A stretch of 64,000 nt of DNA, taken from Desulfothermus okinawensis JCM 13304. Lineage in GTDB: Bacteria > Desulfobacterota > Desulfovibrionia > Desulfovibrionales > Desulfothermaceae. This document shows positions 22,193-33,418 of the stretch, piece by piece. The notes beneath the pieces were generated by a model. The model was not told the origin of the DNA. It made no database searches and worked only from the letters and a program-made list of their open reading frames with translations. Positions within the stretch are counted from its first letter, which is position 1, and each line of letters starts with the position of its first letter. The position numbers and the translations under genes are program-made. The stretch is taken from the NCBI GenBank assembly GCA_001311565.1, contig BBBM01000001.1:121695-185694 (forward strand). The letters run 5' to 3'.

Positions 22193-22776
22193 GGCCAGGC
22201 ACTCCATATCCAATATCTTGTCGCTGTTATCAGGGAAAAGTATCCTGGCATCAGCAGGAAATTCTTCATCCTGGTCATTGAAAACCAAAAGGAGATGGAA
22301 TCCAGGAAGCACAAAGAACTTCATGATCAATTCATATGAAAGGTCTATCTCATCAACCACTTTGCCTCCCAATTTTTCACCAGCTTCTCTTAATTTATTT
22401 ATCCTGTTTGAAAAACGTTTTTCAATAGCCCTCTCTACATTATTTGAAAAGGCCGCTGCAAATGGAGCTGCATCCTTAAAATCTTTGTAAGTTACCCATT
22501 CCCTTGGCTCTGGAACATTTTCCTGAGCCATTAGTAAATATTTGGCAATGACCACACATTCAGAATACATGGGTTGTCTATTGCTTTCATCCAGGATATT
22601 AGACTTGTTTACCATAATCCTCTTATTGAAAAAAAGGGACACAAATTGATTCTCCTTCCATCTTTAGACCTAGTTTTTTCGCAATACTAAAAAAAATCAA
22701 GTTCTCGTATCTTACTTAAATATATTTCGTAATTTTCCTTAAATACAGAGGCTTTTTTTGTCCATATTATCTCCAT
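22124..22776 (-). CDS. DUF3786 domain protein
   Basis: The start ATG at 22776 overlaps the stop of the upstream yjbQ-like gene (TAATG). After removing one T from runs near 22692 and 22632 the product is about 216 residues, starting [20 protein letters not shown]. Recognisable family features are LGLKMEGESICVPFFNKRI, LLMAQ...PREWVTYKDFKDAAPFAAAFSNNVERAI, and near the C-terminus FNDQDEEFPADARILFPDNSD then LSDYLYILSGG. DUF3786 proteins occur mainly in strict anaerobes such as sulfate reducers and acetogens, often near corrinoid or CO-metabolism genes. The role is unknown. Confidence 0.8.
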
Positions 22777-23171
22777 TATCCCTTTAAAAATTTCACATAG
22801 ACCTTTCTATTTCTAGGACCATCAAACTCTGCAAAAAAAATTCCCTGCCAGGTTCCCAAAACTAAATTACCTCCCTCAAGAAAACAATTCACAGAACACC
22901 CAATTAGAGAAGATTTTATATGGGCATCACTATTTCCTTCAACATGTCTATAATGGTTAGACATTGGTATTAGCTTTTTTAAACTGTGTTCAATATCATA
23001 GGCAACAGAGGGATCAGCTGATTCATTTATGGTTACACCTGCTGTTGTATGGGGACAATATACATACAAGATACCATTTTCCCAATCTTTCTTTGACACT
23101 ATTTTCTTAATTTCTCTGGTTATATCAATGAGCTCTTCCCTCTTCTTTGTCTTGATATTTACAACTTCCAT
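22776..23171 (-). CDS. yjbQ: YjbQ/UPF0047 family protein
   Basis: This 131-residue protein has the full UPF0047 signature: [27 protein letters not shown] (His and Glu pocket), [38 protein letters not shown]. It is undisturbed by frameshifts. Family members have weak thiamin phosphate synthase activity in vitro, and the physiological role is debated. The TAATG junction with the DUF3786 gene suggests coupled translation. A ribosome-binding site AAGGAGG lies just before the ATG. Confidence 0.92.
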   Translation of the reverse strand: MEVVNIKTKKREELIDITREIKKIVSKKDWENGILYVYCPHTTAGVTINESADPSVAYDIEHSLKKLIPMSNHYRHVEGNSDAHIKSSLIGCSVNCFLEGGNLVLGTWQGIFFAEFDGPRNRKVYVKFLKG

Positions 23172-23293
23172 AATGACCTCCTTTTGTTAAAGACTTTAAC
23201 CAACCCATAAAAATTATTCAATAAAAACCCATTATAAAGCTTAATAAGTCCAGAGCAAAGCTAGGCTATATAAGTGAAAAGTAACAAATGGTC

Positions 23294-23322
23294 TTGTCAA
23301 ATAAAAAGTTTTCTTTTATCCT
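23294..23322 (+). promoter_or_regulatory. Candidate sigma-70 promoter for pfk
   Basis: TTGTCA at 23294-23299 and TATCCT at 23317-23322 are spaced 17 bp apart and lie 38 bp before the ATG at 23361, which is preceded by AGGAGAG. The match to consensus is moderate. Confidence 0.4.
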
Positions 23323-23360
23323 TCCCAATTAATGAATAAAAATAACAAAAGGAGAGATAA

Positions 23361-24689
23361 ATGCCAACCATAAAGCCCAAAAAGATAAAAATAGACTCCT
23401 TAGGCGAAGCCAAGATTCCTGTGCCAGAACAATTAAGACCATTTTTATCTGAGATTGGAGAAGTAAATCTATATGTCTCAGAAGAGGTTATTGACGCCGA
23501 AGACCCAAACCAGAGATATTTTGTATTTGAAGAAGCTGGCCCCAAAGAACATCTATATTTTGACCCATCAAAGACAAAATGCGCCATTGTAACCTGTGGA
23601 GGGCTTTGTCCTGGAATAAACGACGTGATCAGATCCATTGTAATGGAGGCCCATCACCAGTATAGGGTGGCTGCAACCATTGGCATCCGTTACGGGTTAC
23701 AAGGTTTTTTACCCCAGTATGGTCACAGTGTCTGGGAACTAACACCAGAAAATGTATCTCAAATCCACGAGTTTGGGGGAACCATCCTGGGATCATCAAG
23801 GGGCCATCAGCCACCAGAAGAAATAGTGGACTCCCTGGAGAGGATGAACATAAATGTGCTCTTTATGATTGGTGGAGACGGCACAATGAAGGCAGCTTCT
23901 GCCATCTGGAAAGAGATAAAAAAAACGCAAGATGAAGATCTCAGTTGTTGGTATTCCCAAGACCATTGACAATGACATCTACTTTGTCCCCCGCTCCTTT
24001 GGATTTGACACAGCTGTAACAAAGGCCATTGAAGCTATTAGGTGCGCCCATACAGAAGCCACAGGGGCACCCAATGGAATCGGTATGGTAAAACTAATGG
24101 GCAGGGAGTCTGGTTTTATTGCAAGCGAGGCAACATTGGCCCAAAAGGATGTCAATGTTGTTTTAATACCTGAGCAACCATTTGAACTTGAAGGAGAAAA
24201 TGGACTTCTGGCATATTTAAAAAAAGCGGATAACGGAGAGGGGTCATGCAGTTATAGTGGTTGCAGAAGGTGCAGGTCAGGATCTCTGGCAGAGGGAAAT
24301 GAAAAAAAACAACGAAAAGATTCCAGTGGATCCATCAGGTAATCCAATTTTAGGTGATATTTGTGGTTTACTCAGGGAAAGGATAAAAAAAATACTTTGA
24401 AAAACAAAATATCCAAATCACCTTAAAATTTATAGATCCAAGCTACATAATCAGATCAGTCCCAGCAAATGCAAATGACGGAGTATATTGTGCATTTTTA
24501 GGACAACATGCAGTTCATGCTGCCATGGCAGGAAAAACTAATATGGTTGTCACTAAATTAATGGAGAAATTTGTGTATCTGCCCCTGTCCCTTGTGACCA
24601 AAAAGAGGAGAAAACTGAATGTAAATTCCCCTTATTGGAAGGCAGTACTTGCTTCCACAGGACAACCACCTGAATTTATAAACAAATAG
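23361..24689 (+). CDS. pfkA: 6-phosphofructokinase (plant/trypanosome-like group)
   Basis: This enzyme phosphorylates fructose-6-phosphate in glycolysis. The N-terminal extension of ~75 residues before [18 protein letters not shown] marks the long PFK group also found in plants, trypanosomes and spirochetes. GGDGT near residue 171 has Gly where PPi-dependent enzymes have Asp, pointing to ATP use, whereas PKTIDND near 196 has Lys where classical ATP-PFKs have Gly. This mixed pattern is that of the plant/trypanosomal ATP-PFK group. [21 protein letters not shown] and [10 protein letters not shown] follow. Length about 440. Frameshifts occur at A7 near 23920, A8 near 24220 and A8 near 24387. ATP dependence is inference from one residue. 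Confidence 0.88.
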
Positions 24690-24706
24690 TCAAATTGGAA
24701 AGAAAC

Positions 24707-25146
24707 ATGGACATATCAAACAAAGAGCCAGATATTTTTTTTAGAAGTTCCAGCACAGCTTTACTATCTTCCTGCAATTGGGCATTTTGCCAAAGCAATT
24801 TTCACAAAACACCCTTATCTTGACAAATGTTCAGAAGAAATACTCTATTCCCTGGAATTACTCATATACGAATCTGCCTCTAATGTAATAAAACACGCTT
24901 ACCCAAAAGAAAAACCTGGGAAATTAAAAATAAAAATATGGCTAGATCCAGAAAAAAATTGTTCTCCATGTAATAGATTTTGGTAAAGGATTTGACCCCC
25001 ACACACTACCTGAGCCAGACCACAACTTTCCTGCTGAAGGGGGTATGGGGGTCTTTTTAATAAAAAAAAGATAACAGACAAATTTTCTTACTTTTTTTTC
25101 AAAGGACGAAAAGGGGAATGTACTGCATTTAGAAGTAGCAATTTAG
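24707..25146 (+). CDS. RsbW-like anti-sigma factor / serine kinase (HATPase_c)
   Basis: After frame repair at T8 near 24734, A7 near 24955, A8 near 25063 and T8 near 25092, this is a protein of about 145 residues with a single GHKL ATPase domain. The N-box is LLIYESASNVIKHAY (Glu and Asn), the G1 box VIDFGKGFDP, and the G2 box AEGGMGVFLIKKITD. It lacks a histidine phosphotransfer domain, as expected for RsbW/SpoIIAB-type anti-sigma factors. No anti-anti-sigma (STAS) or PP2C partner is adjacent; the PP2C gene at 49.7 kb is distant. Its end overlaps the convergent patatin gene by a few bases. Confidence 0.75.
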
Positions 25147-26030
25147 AAGAAACGTTTAATAAACCTATTCTTTTTATGGAGTTTGGCTATTAACTCTTTG
25201 CCAGCCTTCCTTCCTATTTCAACCAATGATTCTATGTGGTGAAATTCATTCCACTCAATATCACCAATATCAGGGATAATCGATATATCACTACTTTTTA
25301 CCATCTCACATGTTAAGTGATGCATATTTATCTCTTCTGCTCGAATCAAAAGTTCCACAGCGTTTTCAATTTCTTCAATGGGTTTTAGTTTAGGAGGAAC
25401 TGCTACACTAACCACAGTTGTATCGTTGTTTAGCCGTGCATATTTTACAGGAACAGGACACGCAATGGCACCATCACTTAATATGTGGTTACCTATTTTC
25501 ACAGGAGGGAAAAAGCCAGGGACAGAAGCACTTGCCATAACAGACTTCCTTAGATCCCCTACACATAAGGGGATGTCCCTTCCATATATGAGGTCGGTGG
25601 CAACCACTACCAAAGGAACCTTACACTGGTCAAATGTCTTAATCTTTATCAAAAACTCCATAATCTTTTTAAACTTTTTATTGTCTAATATGCTTAATTT
25701 TGTTTGAGCCATGGTAAGGGCTATGGTCCCTTTGACCCTGGAATAAATCTGGTCCCAAAAACTTGGTTGCCTGTTGCCCCGTCTCTCTAAATTTATAAAT
25801 CCAATATCTTCATATAAATCACTGCTTATAAAATCCTTAAACCTACTCTCCACCTCATATGGATTTTCTTCCTCACAGTACATGGCCCCTATTATAGCTC
25901 CTATACTGGTGCCAGCAATTATATCCACCTTAATGTCATTTTCTTTGAGTACTTGTAATATTCCAATGTGAACAAGCCCCCTGGCTCCACCTTCTCCCAA
26001 CGCAAGGCCCAACTTTTTACTAGAAAACAT
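25143..26030 (-). CDS. Patatin-like phospholipase
   Basis: This is an RssA/YchK-type patatin acyl hydrolase with the oxyanion-hole loop GEGGARGLVHIGIL near residue 14, the nucleophile elbow GTSIGAIIGA near 42, and the catalytic Asp in LSDGAIACPVPV near 190. The intact 295-residue frame has no signal peptide, so it is probably cytoplasmic. It starts 1 bp after the stop of the transglutaminase gene in the same direction, suggesting a common transcript MoxR-DUF58-transglutaminase-patatin. Confidence 0.88.
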   Translation of the reverse strand: MFSSKKLGLALGEGGARGLVHIGILQVLKENDIKVDIIAGTSIGAIIGAMYCEEENPYEVESRFKDFISSDLYEDIGFINLERRGNRQPSFWDQIYSRVKGTIALTMAQTKLSILDNKKFKKIMEFLIKIKTFDQCKVPLVVVATDLIYGRDIPLCVGDLRKSVMASASVPGFFPPVKIGNHILSDGAIACPVPVKYARLNNDTTVVSVAVPPKLKPIEEIENAVELLIRAEEINMHHLTCEMVKSSDISIIPDIGDIEWNEFHHIESLVEIGRKAGKELIAKLHKKNRFIKRFF

Positions 26031-26031
26031 A

Positions 26032-27958
26032 TTAAAAATCCTTAATTAAATTCATGTACTGGATTACATCCTCTTCCATATATTTATTTTCATATCTTAT
26101 TTTTATGTACAATTCAATTACTAGCAACGCCTTATCCACCCATGTTTCATTTTTTGATCTCAAAAGACAAGTTATCTCAACTGGACCATATGTTGTGTCT
26201 ACTTTTAATCCCTTTTTGTCCAATTTTTCGAGAAAGATTAAAAAGTAATCATGTACACTATCTTTTTTTGGCCTGGAAAACACAAAAAAATATACATGTG
26301 AGAACAATTAAAATAACAACTCCTATTAAACACCCCACAATATACCAGGACCTTGTAATATCAAATCCCAATTTTTTTAAATAAAGAGATTTGTCTGTTA
26401 TAAGAATAATCCACAATCCATATCCTATATTTGTAGTTTACAAAGTCCCATATGGAAATAATTTCTCTAAGAACTGATGGGACCCTGTAGTCTCTAATAA
26501 TTCCTTTTTCAATTTCCTCTATTGATTTATCCATATTTTCCCTTGGAATAAAATCTATGGGGTCTATCCTTATCCATCCCACTAGGTCGTCCACATAGGC
26601 TTCTACCCAGGCATGGGCATAGGACTGTTTAACTATTAAATAATTTCCAATGGGATTTAATTCTCCACCCTTGTAGCCGCTCACCACCCTTGCAGGTATC
26701 TTTGCATATCTCAACATATAAGTTAGGGCTACTGCATAGTGTTCACAAAAGCCCCTTTTTGTTACAAAAAGAAAATAATCTATGGGATTATGTTTAGGCC
26801 ATGTTGGCGGATCTAATGTGTAAAAAAAACCCCTTGAGAAAACCCTTGATAGGCTACTAATAAGCTCTCTCACACTTGAAGACCGTTTTCTCAAGGCTTT
26901 TACCAACTCTTGGGTCCTTGGATTTTCAAAAGGTTCTACATCTAAACATCTTTTTTTTCTCCATTGGAGTAGATGCACCTAATACATATGTGCTAATATG
27001 GTTTAACTTGTATCCTATTGGAGATGTTATCTGTTTATTGGTTAAATAAAAAAGGCCTTCATACAATGAAATACCTGGCAATTTTGGCATCTCATTGGTC
27101 ATTTCCAAGAATGGAACAAATCTTGAGCCTGGTTCAAGAAAAATTCTATAGTAGGACGGCTTTGTAATTACCTTTAAAGGGAACTTATTTATTCTAACTT
27201 CTACTATCTTGGCGCCACCATATTTCAATGCCTCATAAGCTCCACACCTAAAATATAATTGGTCTATATTGAAAGGGATGGTATCGAATTTGACCCTAAA
27301 GGCCACTTTGTCTGATAAGACTAACTGGGAAATGACACCTGGTTCTATCTCTTGGGACAAACCAGATATCCCAACATGTTTTTTTGAAAAGCCCAAAAAG
27401 GCGTGGGGAAGCCTTGGAAAAAGGAAAAATAAAAGCAAAACCAATGGCATGGAATACAAAAAGATTGACCCACCTTCAGCCAAAAAGACTCTCCAATTTG
27501 AGATATGTTCGTTTGTAATAAAATACAGTACCCCAAGAAATAGAAAAACATACCCCAGGATATAAATAAAAACCCATAAACTTTGATCATATAACGCAGT
27601 GGCCACTGGCAAAAAAAGAACTCAAAAATAACAAGATATACAGATCCCTTTTTTTTTTCTAATTCTAAAGTCTTGAGTGCTAACATAAGGGATAAAAAAA
27701 GCAACAAATACATCCAGGGAGATAAAACTTGGGAAATACACAAAAAAAATAGAAAACCTACAACTAGACCAAGCAAAATCTTTTTAAAAAAAATCAGGTG
27801 CCAATTTAGGATGAAATAAATGAACATACCCATAAAATACCATGACAAAAAAACATAACACTTATGCGTAAGTCTAAAAAAAACAACAAAGAAAAATATC
27901 CATATACCAAAACTACAAACACTATCTTGTTGCTTTTAATAAAATTTATTTTATTCAC
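26032..27958 (-). CDS. TgpA-like membrane transglutaminase (DUF3488)
   Basis: The N-terminal third holds about six membrane helices (DUF3488). After this comes a periplasmic transglutaminase-like domain near residues 370-470 with RGFCEHYAVALTYMLRYAKIPARVVSGYKGGE (catalytic Cys), SYAHAWVEAYV (His) and GWIRIDPIDF (Asp). A further membrane helix (WYIVGCLIGVVILIVLTCIFF) and a cytosolic DUF4129-like tail complete the TgpA layout. A GTG start at 27958, 10 bp after the DUF58 stop, gives NKINFIKSNKIVFVVLVYGYF; an internal ATG is possible. Frameshifts lie near 27855, 27610, 26950, 26380 and 26270. The MoxR/DUF58/TgpA trio is a widespread envelope module of unsettled function. Confidence 0.85.
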
Positions 27959-27967
27959 TTTTTAAGC

Positions 27968-28848
27968 CTAAAAATGGGGATACCTGGCCAAAGCTTTCAA
28001 ACATTTTTGCTTTTGTTTTTCTCCAAGGTCAGGTGCTATTACCAGTTTATCCAGCTTTAGCCCATATATTTGGCCTTTTTTTTGACGCCTCTATTACATG
28101 AAAACACAGGATTCCAAGCGCCTTTTCCATTCCATATTGAATATAATCTCTTAGATCTAGCCAGATAATTGTGCTCCCCTCTCCTCCATGGAATATTTTT
28201 TTTATTAACTTGTTATTTTTTGCATAGATCTTCCAGTATATCTTTGAGCTAGGATCTGTAGGTTGGTATTTGTCCAGAGAAAGAAAATCTTCTACACCAG
28301 ATCCAGAATCTCCTTCCAATAGAACTGAATCCCGATTTTTAAAAATTTACTCCTGGGTGGGGAATTGGTTTTGGGTACACCAGGGCTTGATCTGAGAATC
28401 TAAGCACTGTCCAACACCTGAATATACCAATGGGTAATATGATATAATTGAAATTTTTGGGGCCCATCTAATCCCCCTTTTTTTTGATCTGACCATATAC
28501 TTTACCACCTGACTAGAATTTGGCCATAAGATAAAATCCTGTGAAAAATCCTCTGTCCTGATTTTTAAATACCTTATTCTACTTCTACTTTCCTGCAGAT
28601 ACAGACAAAATTCATTAAATCCCCCCATAAAACAATCCCTTCCATTGCCAGGAGAAGAAACTTTTAGATGATATAGCTGAAAAAAAAGTATAGATAATAG
28701 ATACCATTGAAAAGGCTATTAGGAAAAGACAGAAAGTTAATACAATGTTATTTCTATAATTCAGTCCAATTAAAAACATTATACTCAAAAGGGAAAACCA
28801 GATTAATCCCATTTTTGACGGGAGGATATAGATATTTTTATGGGTCAA
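27968..28848 (-). CDS. DUF58 domain protein
   Basis: Two N-terminal transmembrane helices (GLIWFSLLSIMFLIGLNY and IVLTFCLFLIAFSMVSIIYTFF) precede a periplasmic or cytosolic beta region. The DUF58 motif appears as GVEDFLSLDKYQPTDPSSKIYWKIYAKNN, equivalent to the family's F-x-x-L-R-x-Y-x-x-G-D-x-x-R-x-I-x-W-x-x-x-A. Several frame breaks occur (28690, 28620, 28430, 28340, 28205, 28078). Ending at the TAG at 27968 requires removing one A from the run at 28078 and gives ...CLKALARYPHF. It sits between MoxR and TgpA genes, the standard neighbours. Confidence 0.75.
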
Positions 28849-28936
28849 AATAACTGGTGAATTATAAGGGGGTGGACCATACAGAATATTTTTTTACTAT
28901 TTGTGGCTGTAGTTTAATCTTTTTCACCGACAACCC

Positions 28937-29874
28937 TCAAGGTATGGGGATTGTTTTAAGCAATTTTTCTATAATTTCTTGGGAATTAGTTTCATAGTCT
29001 TTGGGCTTTAATCTGTGATTACCCACCCAGTAGACCATTTCCTTTACATCTTCTGGGAGGACAAAATTTCTGCCGTGAATTAATGCCCATGCCTTAACAG
29101 AACGAAGCAACATAAAAGATGCCCTGGTGGATAGTCCTGACATAAACAGAGTAGAATTCCTGGTATATTCAACTACCTCTCCAATGTAATCAATTATTGC
29201 CTCTGAGGTCACCACTTCATCTACTTTTATCTGTAATTGAAACACCTGTTCCCTTGTTATCTTTGGTTTAATATAGTTCAACATAACATCTCTATCACCT
29301 TGTTTTAGTAGCAACTTTTCTGCTTCTTTGGACGGATATCCAAGCTTTATTTTAAACATGAACCTATCAATTTGAGAATCTGGCAATGGATATGTCCCCG
29401 CCTGTTCTTCAGAATTTTGAGTTGCAACAATAAAAAAAGGGTCTTGGCAAAACATGGGTAGTTCCCTCTATGGTTACCTGTCCTTCTGCCATTGCCTCTA
29501 GTAATCCACTTTGTGTCTTGGGTGTTGCCCTGTTTATCTCATCTACCAACACTATATTGGAAAATATTGGACCAGGGTGAAAGAAAAACTCTCTTTTTTT
29601 TAGGGTTAAATACATATGAGCCCAATATATCTCCAGGAAGAAGATCATTGGTGCATTGAATCCTTTTAAACTCTAAACCTAGTAGTTTTGATATTGCTTT
29701 GACCAGAGTGGTCTTACCTGTGCCAGGAACATCTTCAATAAGCAGATGTCCCCTTGCCAAAAAACAAGCAACCGCAAGTTTTATTTGCTTTTCCTTATCC
29801 AGGATAATGCTTTTTACACCCTCTATAATTGATTGGACAACTTGAAAATATTCCATTATATCTACCTTTACCAT
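28937..29874 (-). CDS. MoxR-family AAA ATPase
   Basis: This is a MoxR-type AAA+ ATPase, thought to act as a chaperone for membrane or vWA-domain complexes. Walker A is [16 protein letters not shown] near residue 40, Walker [22 protein letters not shown] near 110, and sensor [30 protein letters not shown] near 140, all strong MoxR signatures. A helical lid follows ([39 protein letters not shown]). Frameshifts at 29600 and 29435 are both in T/A runs. The start may be ATG 29874 or the downstream ATG at 29856. DUF58 and TgpA genes follow on the same strand. Confidence 0.9.
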
Positions 29875-29890
29875 CCTATGAGGCAAAAAT

Positions 29891-30785
29891 ATGTTTCTTT
29901 TTGAACCTTTTCATTTTCCAGTGTCTCAAATAGACACCTATCTTTTTATTCCACCACTTATCATGTTTATTATATCTTCCATTGTCTCTCCAGCAGGAGT
30001 GTCTGGTGCCTTTATCCTTCTTCCCTTGCAAATGAGTGTTTTTGGATACACAACCCCTGGTGTTAGTGGAACCAACTTTATTTACAATATTACCTCAATT
30101 CCCCTTGGATCATACCAGTACTTTAAGGAAAAGCGCCTTTCTTGGACACTGCTATTGCTCTTTGTTCTTGGCACTGTACCAGGGATTTTTCTGGGATACT
30201 GGATACGAATAAAGTATCTACCAAACCCTATTTATTTTAAAATTTTTGTTGGTATGGTCCTCTTCTATCTGGGAACTAGATGCCTCATGGATTCCATTTC
30301 TTCAAAAAGAATAAAACCGAACAAAATAGAAGTAGTAGAAGAAAAAAATTAAACTATTTTCTGCTACCATAGCAACATCGAATTCCAAAATCAATTACCA
30401 CCCAATGGCAGTATTAGTGCCCTCCCTCATAACTGGGGTCATAGGAGGGGCATATGGTATTGGTGGGGGAGCAATTATGTCCCCATATTGTGTAGCGGTA
30501 TTGAAACTACCTGTACAGGTTGTCGCTGGGGCTACTTTAATCTCTACCTGGATTTCTTCTATACTAGCCGCATTATTTTATTCCCTTGGACCATTTTCCA
30601 GTGACCCTGCTACAGTACCAGATTTCCTTCTGGGTCTCCTATTTGGGCTTGGAGGTATGGCAGGGATCTATGTTGGAACAAAACTCCAATCAAAATTACC
30701 TGCGTCAATTATAAAATTAATCCTGGGCATAGCAGTCTCTTTAATTGCCCTAAAATATATCTCTACCCCTTTTTTCATTAGGTAA
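29891..30785 (+). CDS. TSUP/TauE-SafE family membrane protein
   Basis: This is a sulfite/organosulfonate exporter family (TSUP) inner-membrane protein of about 298 residues with two pseudo-symmetric halves. The first has FIISSIVSPAGVSGAFILLPLQMSVFGYTTPGVSGTNFIYN and the second GVIGGAYGIGGGAIMSPYCVAVLKLPVQVVAGATLISTW, the duplicated TauE motif. A frameshift in the A6-A7 region near 30345 joins the halves. It is divergent from MoxR with only a short spacer. The substrate (sulfite, sulfoacetate, thiosulfate) is not determinable; sulfur metabolism is plausible in this kind of organism. Confidence 0.82.
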
Positions 30786-30858
30786 TATTCTTATTGCCTT
30801 GTTTTTTTAAAACTGATTATATATAGACTTAAAAATTAAAAATAACTAAGAGAAAAAT

Positions 30859-31579
30859 ATGGCAAGAAGGGAACCACCACCAAAACAAGAAGAAGGGGCA
30901 CCAGAATGGCTCATGACATTTTCTGATCTTATGTCTCTTCTTTTGACATTTTTTTGTGCTCCTCCTATCTTTCGCTAACATGGACATACAAAAATTTAAG
31001 GATATGTTGGGATCCATAAAAGATGCATTTGGTGTACAAGTAAAAAGAAAAGAAGCCGAATACATTGCCTTTTCTCCATCTAAATATGAAAGCAAAGTAA
31101 AACTCACAAAACAGGACAAAGACGTACTTGGTATGGTTTTCACGGTAAAGTCAATGCTAACAGATGTCCAAAAGAACACACCCATGGATATTTCAGCAGA
31201 GGATAATGGTGTTTTAATCAGGATTCAAAGTGACGTTATATTTAAAAAAAAGGAACAGCCATCCTCCTTCCTTCCTCTAAAAAGGTCCTGGATTCCATAA
31301 TAAAACTCCTTAAAAAAAAATGACTGGATGGTGGCAATTAGAGGCCATACTGATGACAGGGAAGCAAAAAAATACAAAATATTCTTCAGCCTGGGAGCTA
31401 TCCACTGCCAGGGCTGCTGCAGTTCTTAGATATATTCTTGAAAAGGGCAAATTTAATCCCAGAAGGTTCAAAGCAGAAGGATATGCAGATACACTTCCCA
31501 TTGTTCCCAATATCTCTGAAAAAAAATAGAGCAAAAAAACAGAAGGGTGGAATTTTATTTCTATCGTCCCACTGTGTAA
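30859..31579 (+). CDS. motB: MotB-like flagellar stator protein
   Basis: The N-terminus MARREPPPKQEEGAPEWLMTFSDLMSLLLTFFVLLLSF is the MotB plug/transmembrane segment; the Asp in FSDLMS corresponds to the proton- or ion-conducting Asp32 of E. coli MotB. The C-terminal OmpA-like peptidoglycan-binding domain has IRGHTDDREA near residue 165, STARAAAVLRYILEKGKFNPRRF and EGYADTLP. Frameshifts occur in T7 near 30950, A8 near 31240, A9 near 31312, A7 near 31368 and A7 near 31522. Unusually it is convergent with motA: stops are at 31579 and 31585, 5 bp apart. Confidence 0.88.
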
Positions 31580-31584
31580 TCTTA

Positions 31585-32340
31585 TTATTTTTTTCTCCCT
31601 CAGGGCAGGAGCGAGAAATGCCAATAACTTTTCCTTTGTTATTGCTGGATGTTCCCCATTTGCAATGGAAACTATTCCCTCAATAATAATTTCCATATAA
31701 AGTGCTTCTTCTTTGGACCTTTCTTCTAATTTTTTTTGAAATTGGAATAAAGACAACATTGGCCAAAACTGCCCCATAAAATGTGGTGAGCAGGGCAACG
31801 GCCATGGCAGGACCAATGGAAGAAGGATCATTTAGGGTCTGCAACATCTTGACAAGACCGATCAAAGTACCAATCATTCCAAAGGCTGGAGCCATTGATC
31901 CCATTGCCTTAAATATATCCTGCCCCGTAGAATGTCTTTGTTGCATAAATGCAAGCTCAATCTCCAAGACAGACCTTACTACCTCACTGTTGTTCCCATC
32001 AGCAACCAAAATACATCCCTTTTTCAAAAATTCATTGTCACTCCCAGCTTTTTCCAGAGCCACCAGCCCGTCTTTTCTTGCCACTTCAGCCAGCGAGGTA
32101 ATCTGGGAAATTATCTGATTTGGGTCTATGGGTTTGGCAAAAAAATGCCTTCATGGCAACTTTAATTGCCCCAAATACTGTACCCATGGGAAACATTATA
32201 AAAGTAACAGATATGGTTCCACCAATAACAATCAAAACTGATGGTATATCCACAAAGGCACCAAGGCCCCCACCCATTAAAATAGAGCCTATTATCAACC
32301 CAAAGCCAGCTAGAATACCAATTAAGGTCCCTATATCCAT
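31585..32340 (-). CDS. motA: MotA-like flagellar stator protein
   Basis: This is a four-helix stator protein. The N-terminus MDIGTLIGILAGFGLIIGSILMGGGLGAFVDIPSVLIVIGGT is the standard MotA start. MGSMAPAFGMIGTLIGLVKMLQTL and GPAMAVALLTTFYGAVLANVVFIPISKK are helices 3 and 4. The cytoplasmic loop contains RSVLEIELAFMQQRH. The C-terminus GIVSIANGEHPAITKEKLLAFLAPALREKK then reaches a stop at 31585 if the A7 run near 31593 is one base too long. Frameshifts occur near 32140 and 31730. It follows the FapA gene on the same strand by 12 bp but faces motB. Confidence 0.88.
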
Positions 32341-32352
32341 ACTAGAACTCCA

Positions 32353-33392
32353 CTACTCATAGCCCTTAAGTTTTTCAAATCTTGATACTATCACCTCACC
32401 ATCTTTGAAATAAAAATGAGTCCCTTTAATAAACTCATCTACTTTATAATATGCAGGACCAATGGAGATCTCCACACCAGGATGAATTGTACCGCGAACA
32501 ATCACTCTGCATTTTTTTAAAATCTTTGGTCTTAATTGAGCGTGCAATACGATTTAAGTGGTTGGATAGAACCTTGATCTTTTTAGTGATTTCTTGAATC
32601 TCCAGAACTATTTCAGGATCGCTTTTTGATTCTCTCTTTACCTGTAAAAAAATCAAGCCTTTTGTGTAGATTTTCCAGTCTCATCTCGATATCTGAAAAT
32701 TTATACATATCAACGGGATCATATCCTAAAACTAGAACTGTAGGCACATTAAAGCCTCCACCTAACTCACCTTCTATTAAGATCTTTTCTCCACAATAAA
32801 TATTGCCCCCAATTAACCTCTCTCCCACCTTTATATTCTTGCCTGTGTATAAGTTTGAATGGAGACAGTGTTTATCAATTAATATTGACCTTTTTGCTAG
32901 TAAAGTCCCATTTTCACAGTATCTACAGTGAATATTATTTTCTGCCTTTAAAACCGCCTTGGACTCTCCCTTTACTCCCCCTTCAATTAATATGGAATTT
33001 AGGCCCTTAATTTAGCGCCTTCTACAATGCCTTTTACTAAAATAGAATTTCCCTGAACTTCAAATCCGCTTTTGACATCACCATGCACCACCACATTATT
33101 AACAAAATATATATTTCCTGTGTGAAAATCTACATTTCCTCTGACATTTAAGAGATTTTTTTACCGATATATTCCCCTTTTCATCGTAAAATACATAACC
33201 ATTGACTAAGGATATAAGCTGATTTGGATTTTTGGGATTTACAGCACAATTGGAGCCAATAGGGAAGTTTCTCTCCTTGTAAATAAATCTCTCATCATAT
33301 TTGTCCACTTCTTCAGGTGAAATTTCCAAGAACTCAGCAATAACTTGATTCCTAATAACATTTTGAACATAACCGAGATTATAAAAATCCAT
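32353..33392 (-). CDS. FapA/DUF342 family protein
   Basis: This DUF342 'flagellar assembly protein A' type protein has a polymer-binding-like parallel beta-helix: the short beta turns NSILVKGIVEGAKI, LIEGGVKGES, GKNIKVGERLIGGNIYCGEKILIEGELGG and, at the end, VIVRGTIHPGVEISIG. A coiled coil (RLENLHKRLDF...IQEITKKIKVLSNHLNRIA) sits between. The start region NGYVFYDEKGNISV is the DUF342 N-terminal pattern. Homopolymer breaks at 33160, 33012, 32650 and 32515 split the gene. Adjacent motA supports a role with motility or cell polarity. The true start could be upstream of 33392, since FapA proteins often carry a longer N-terminus. Confidence 0.8.
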
Positions 33393-33418
33393 TTTACCAT
33401 CTTCTTTCTCCTTTGGTT

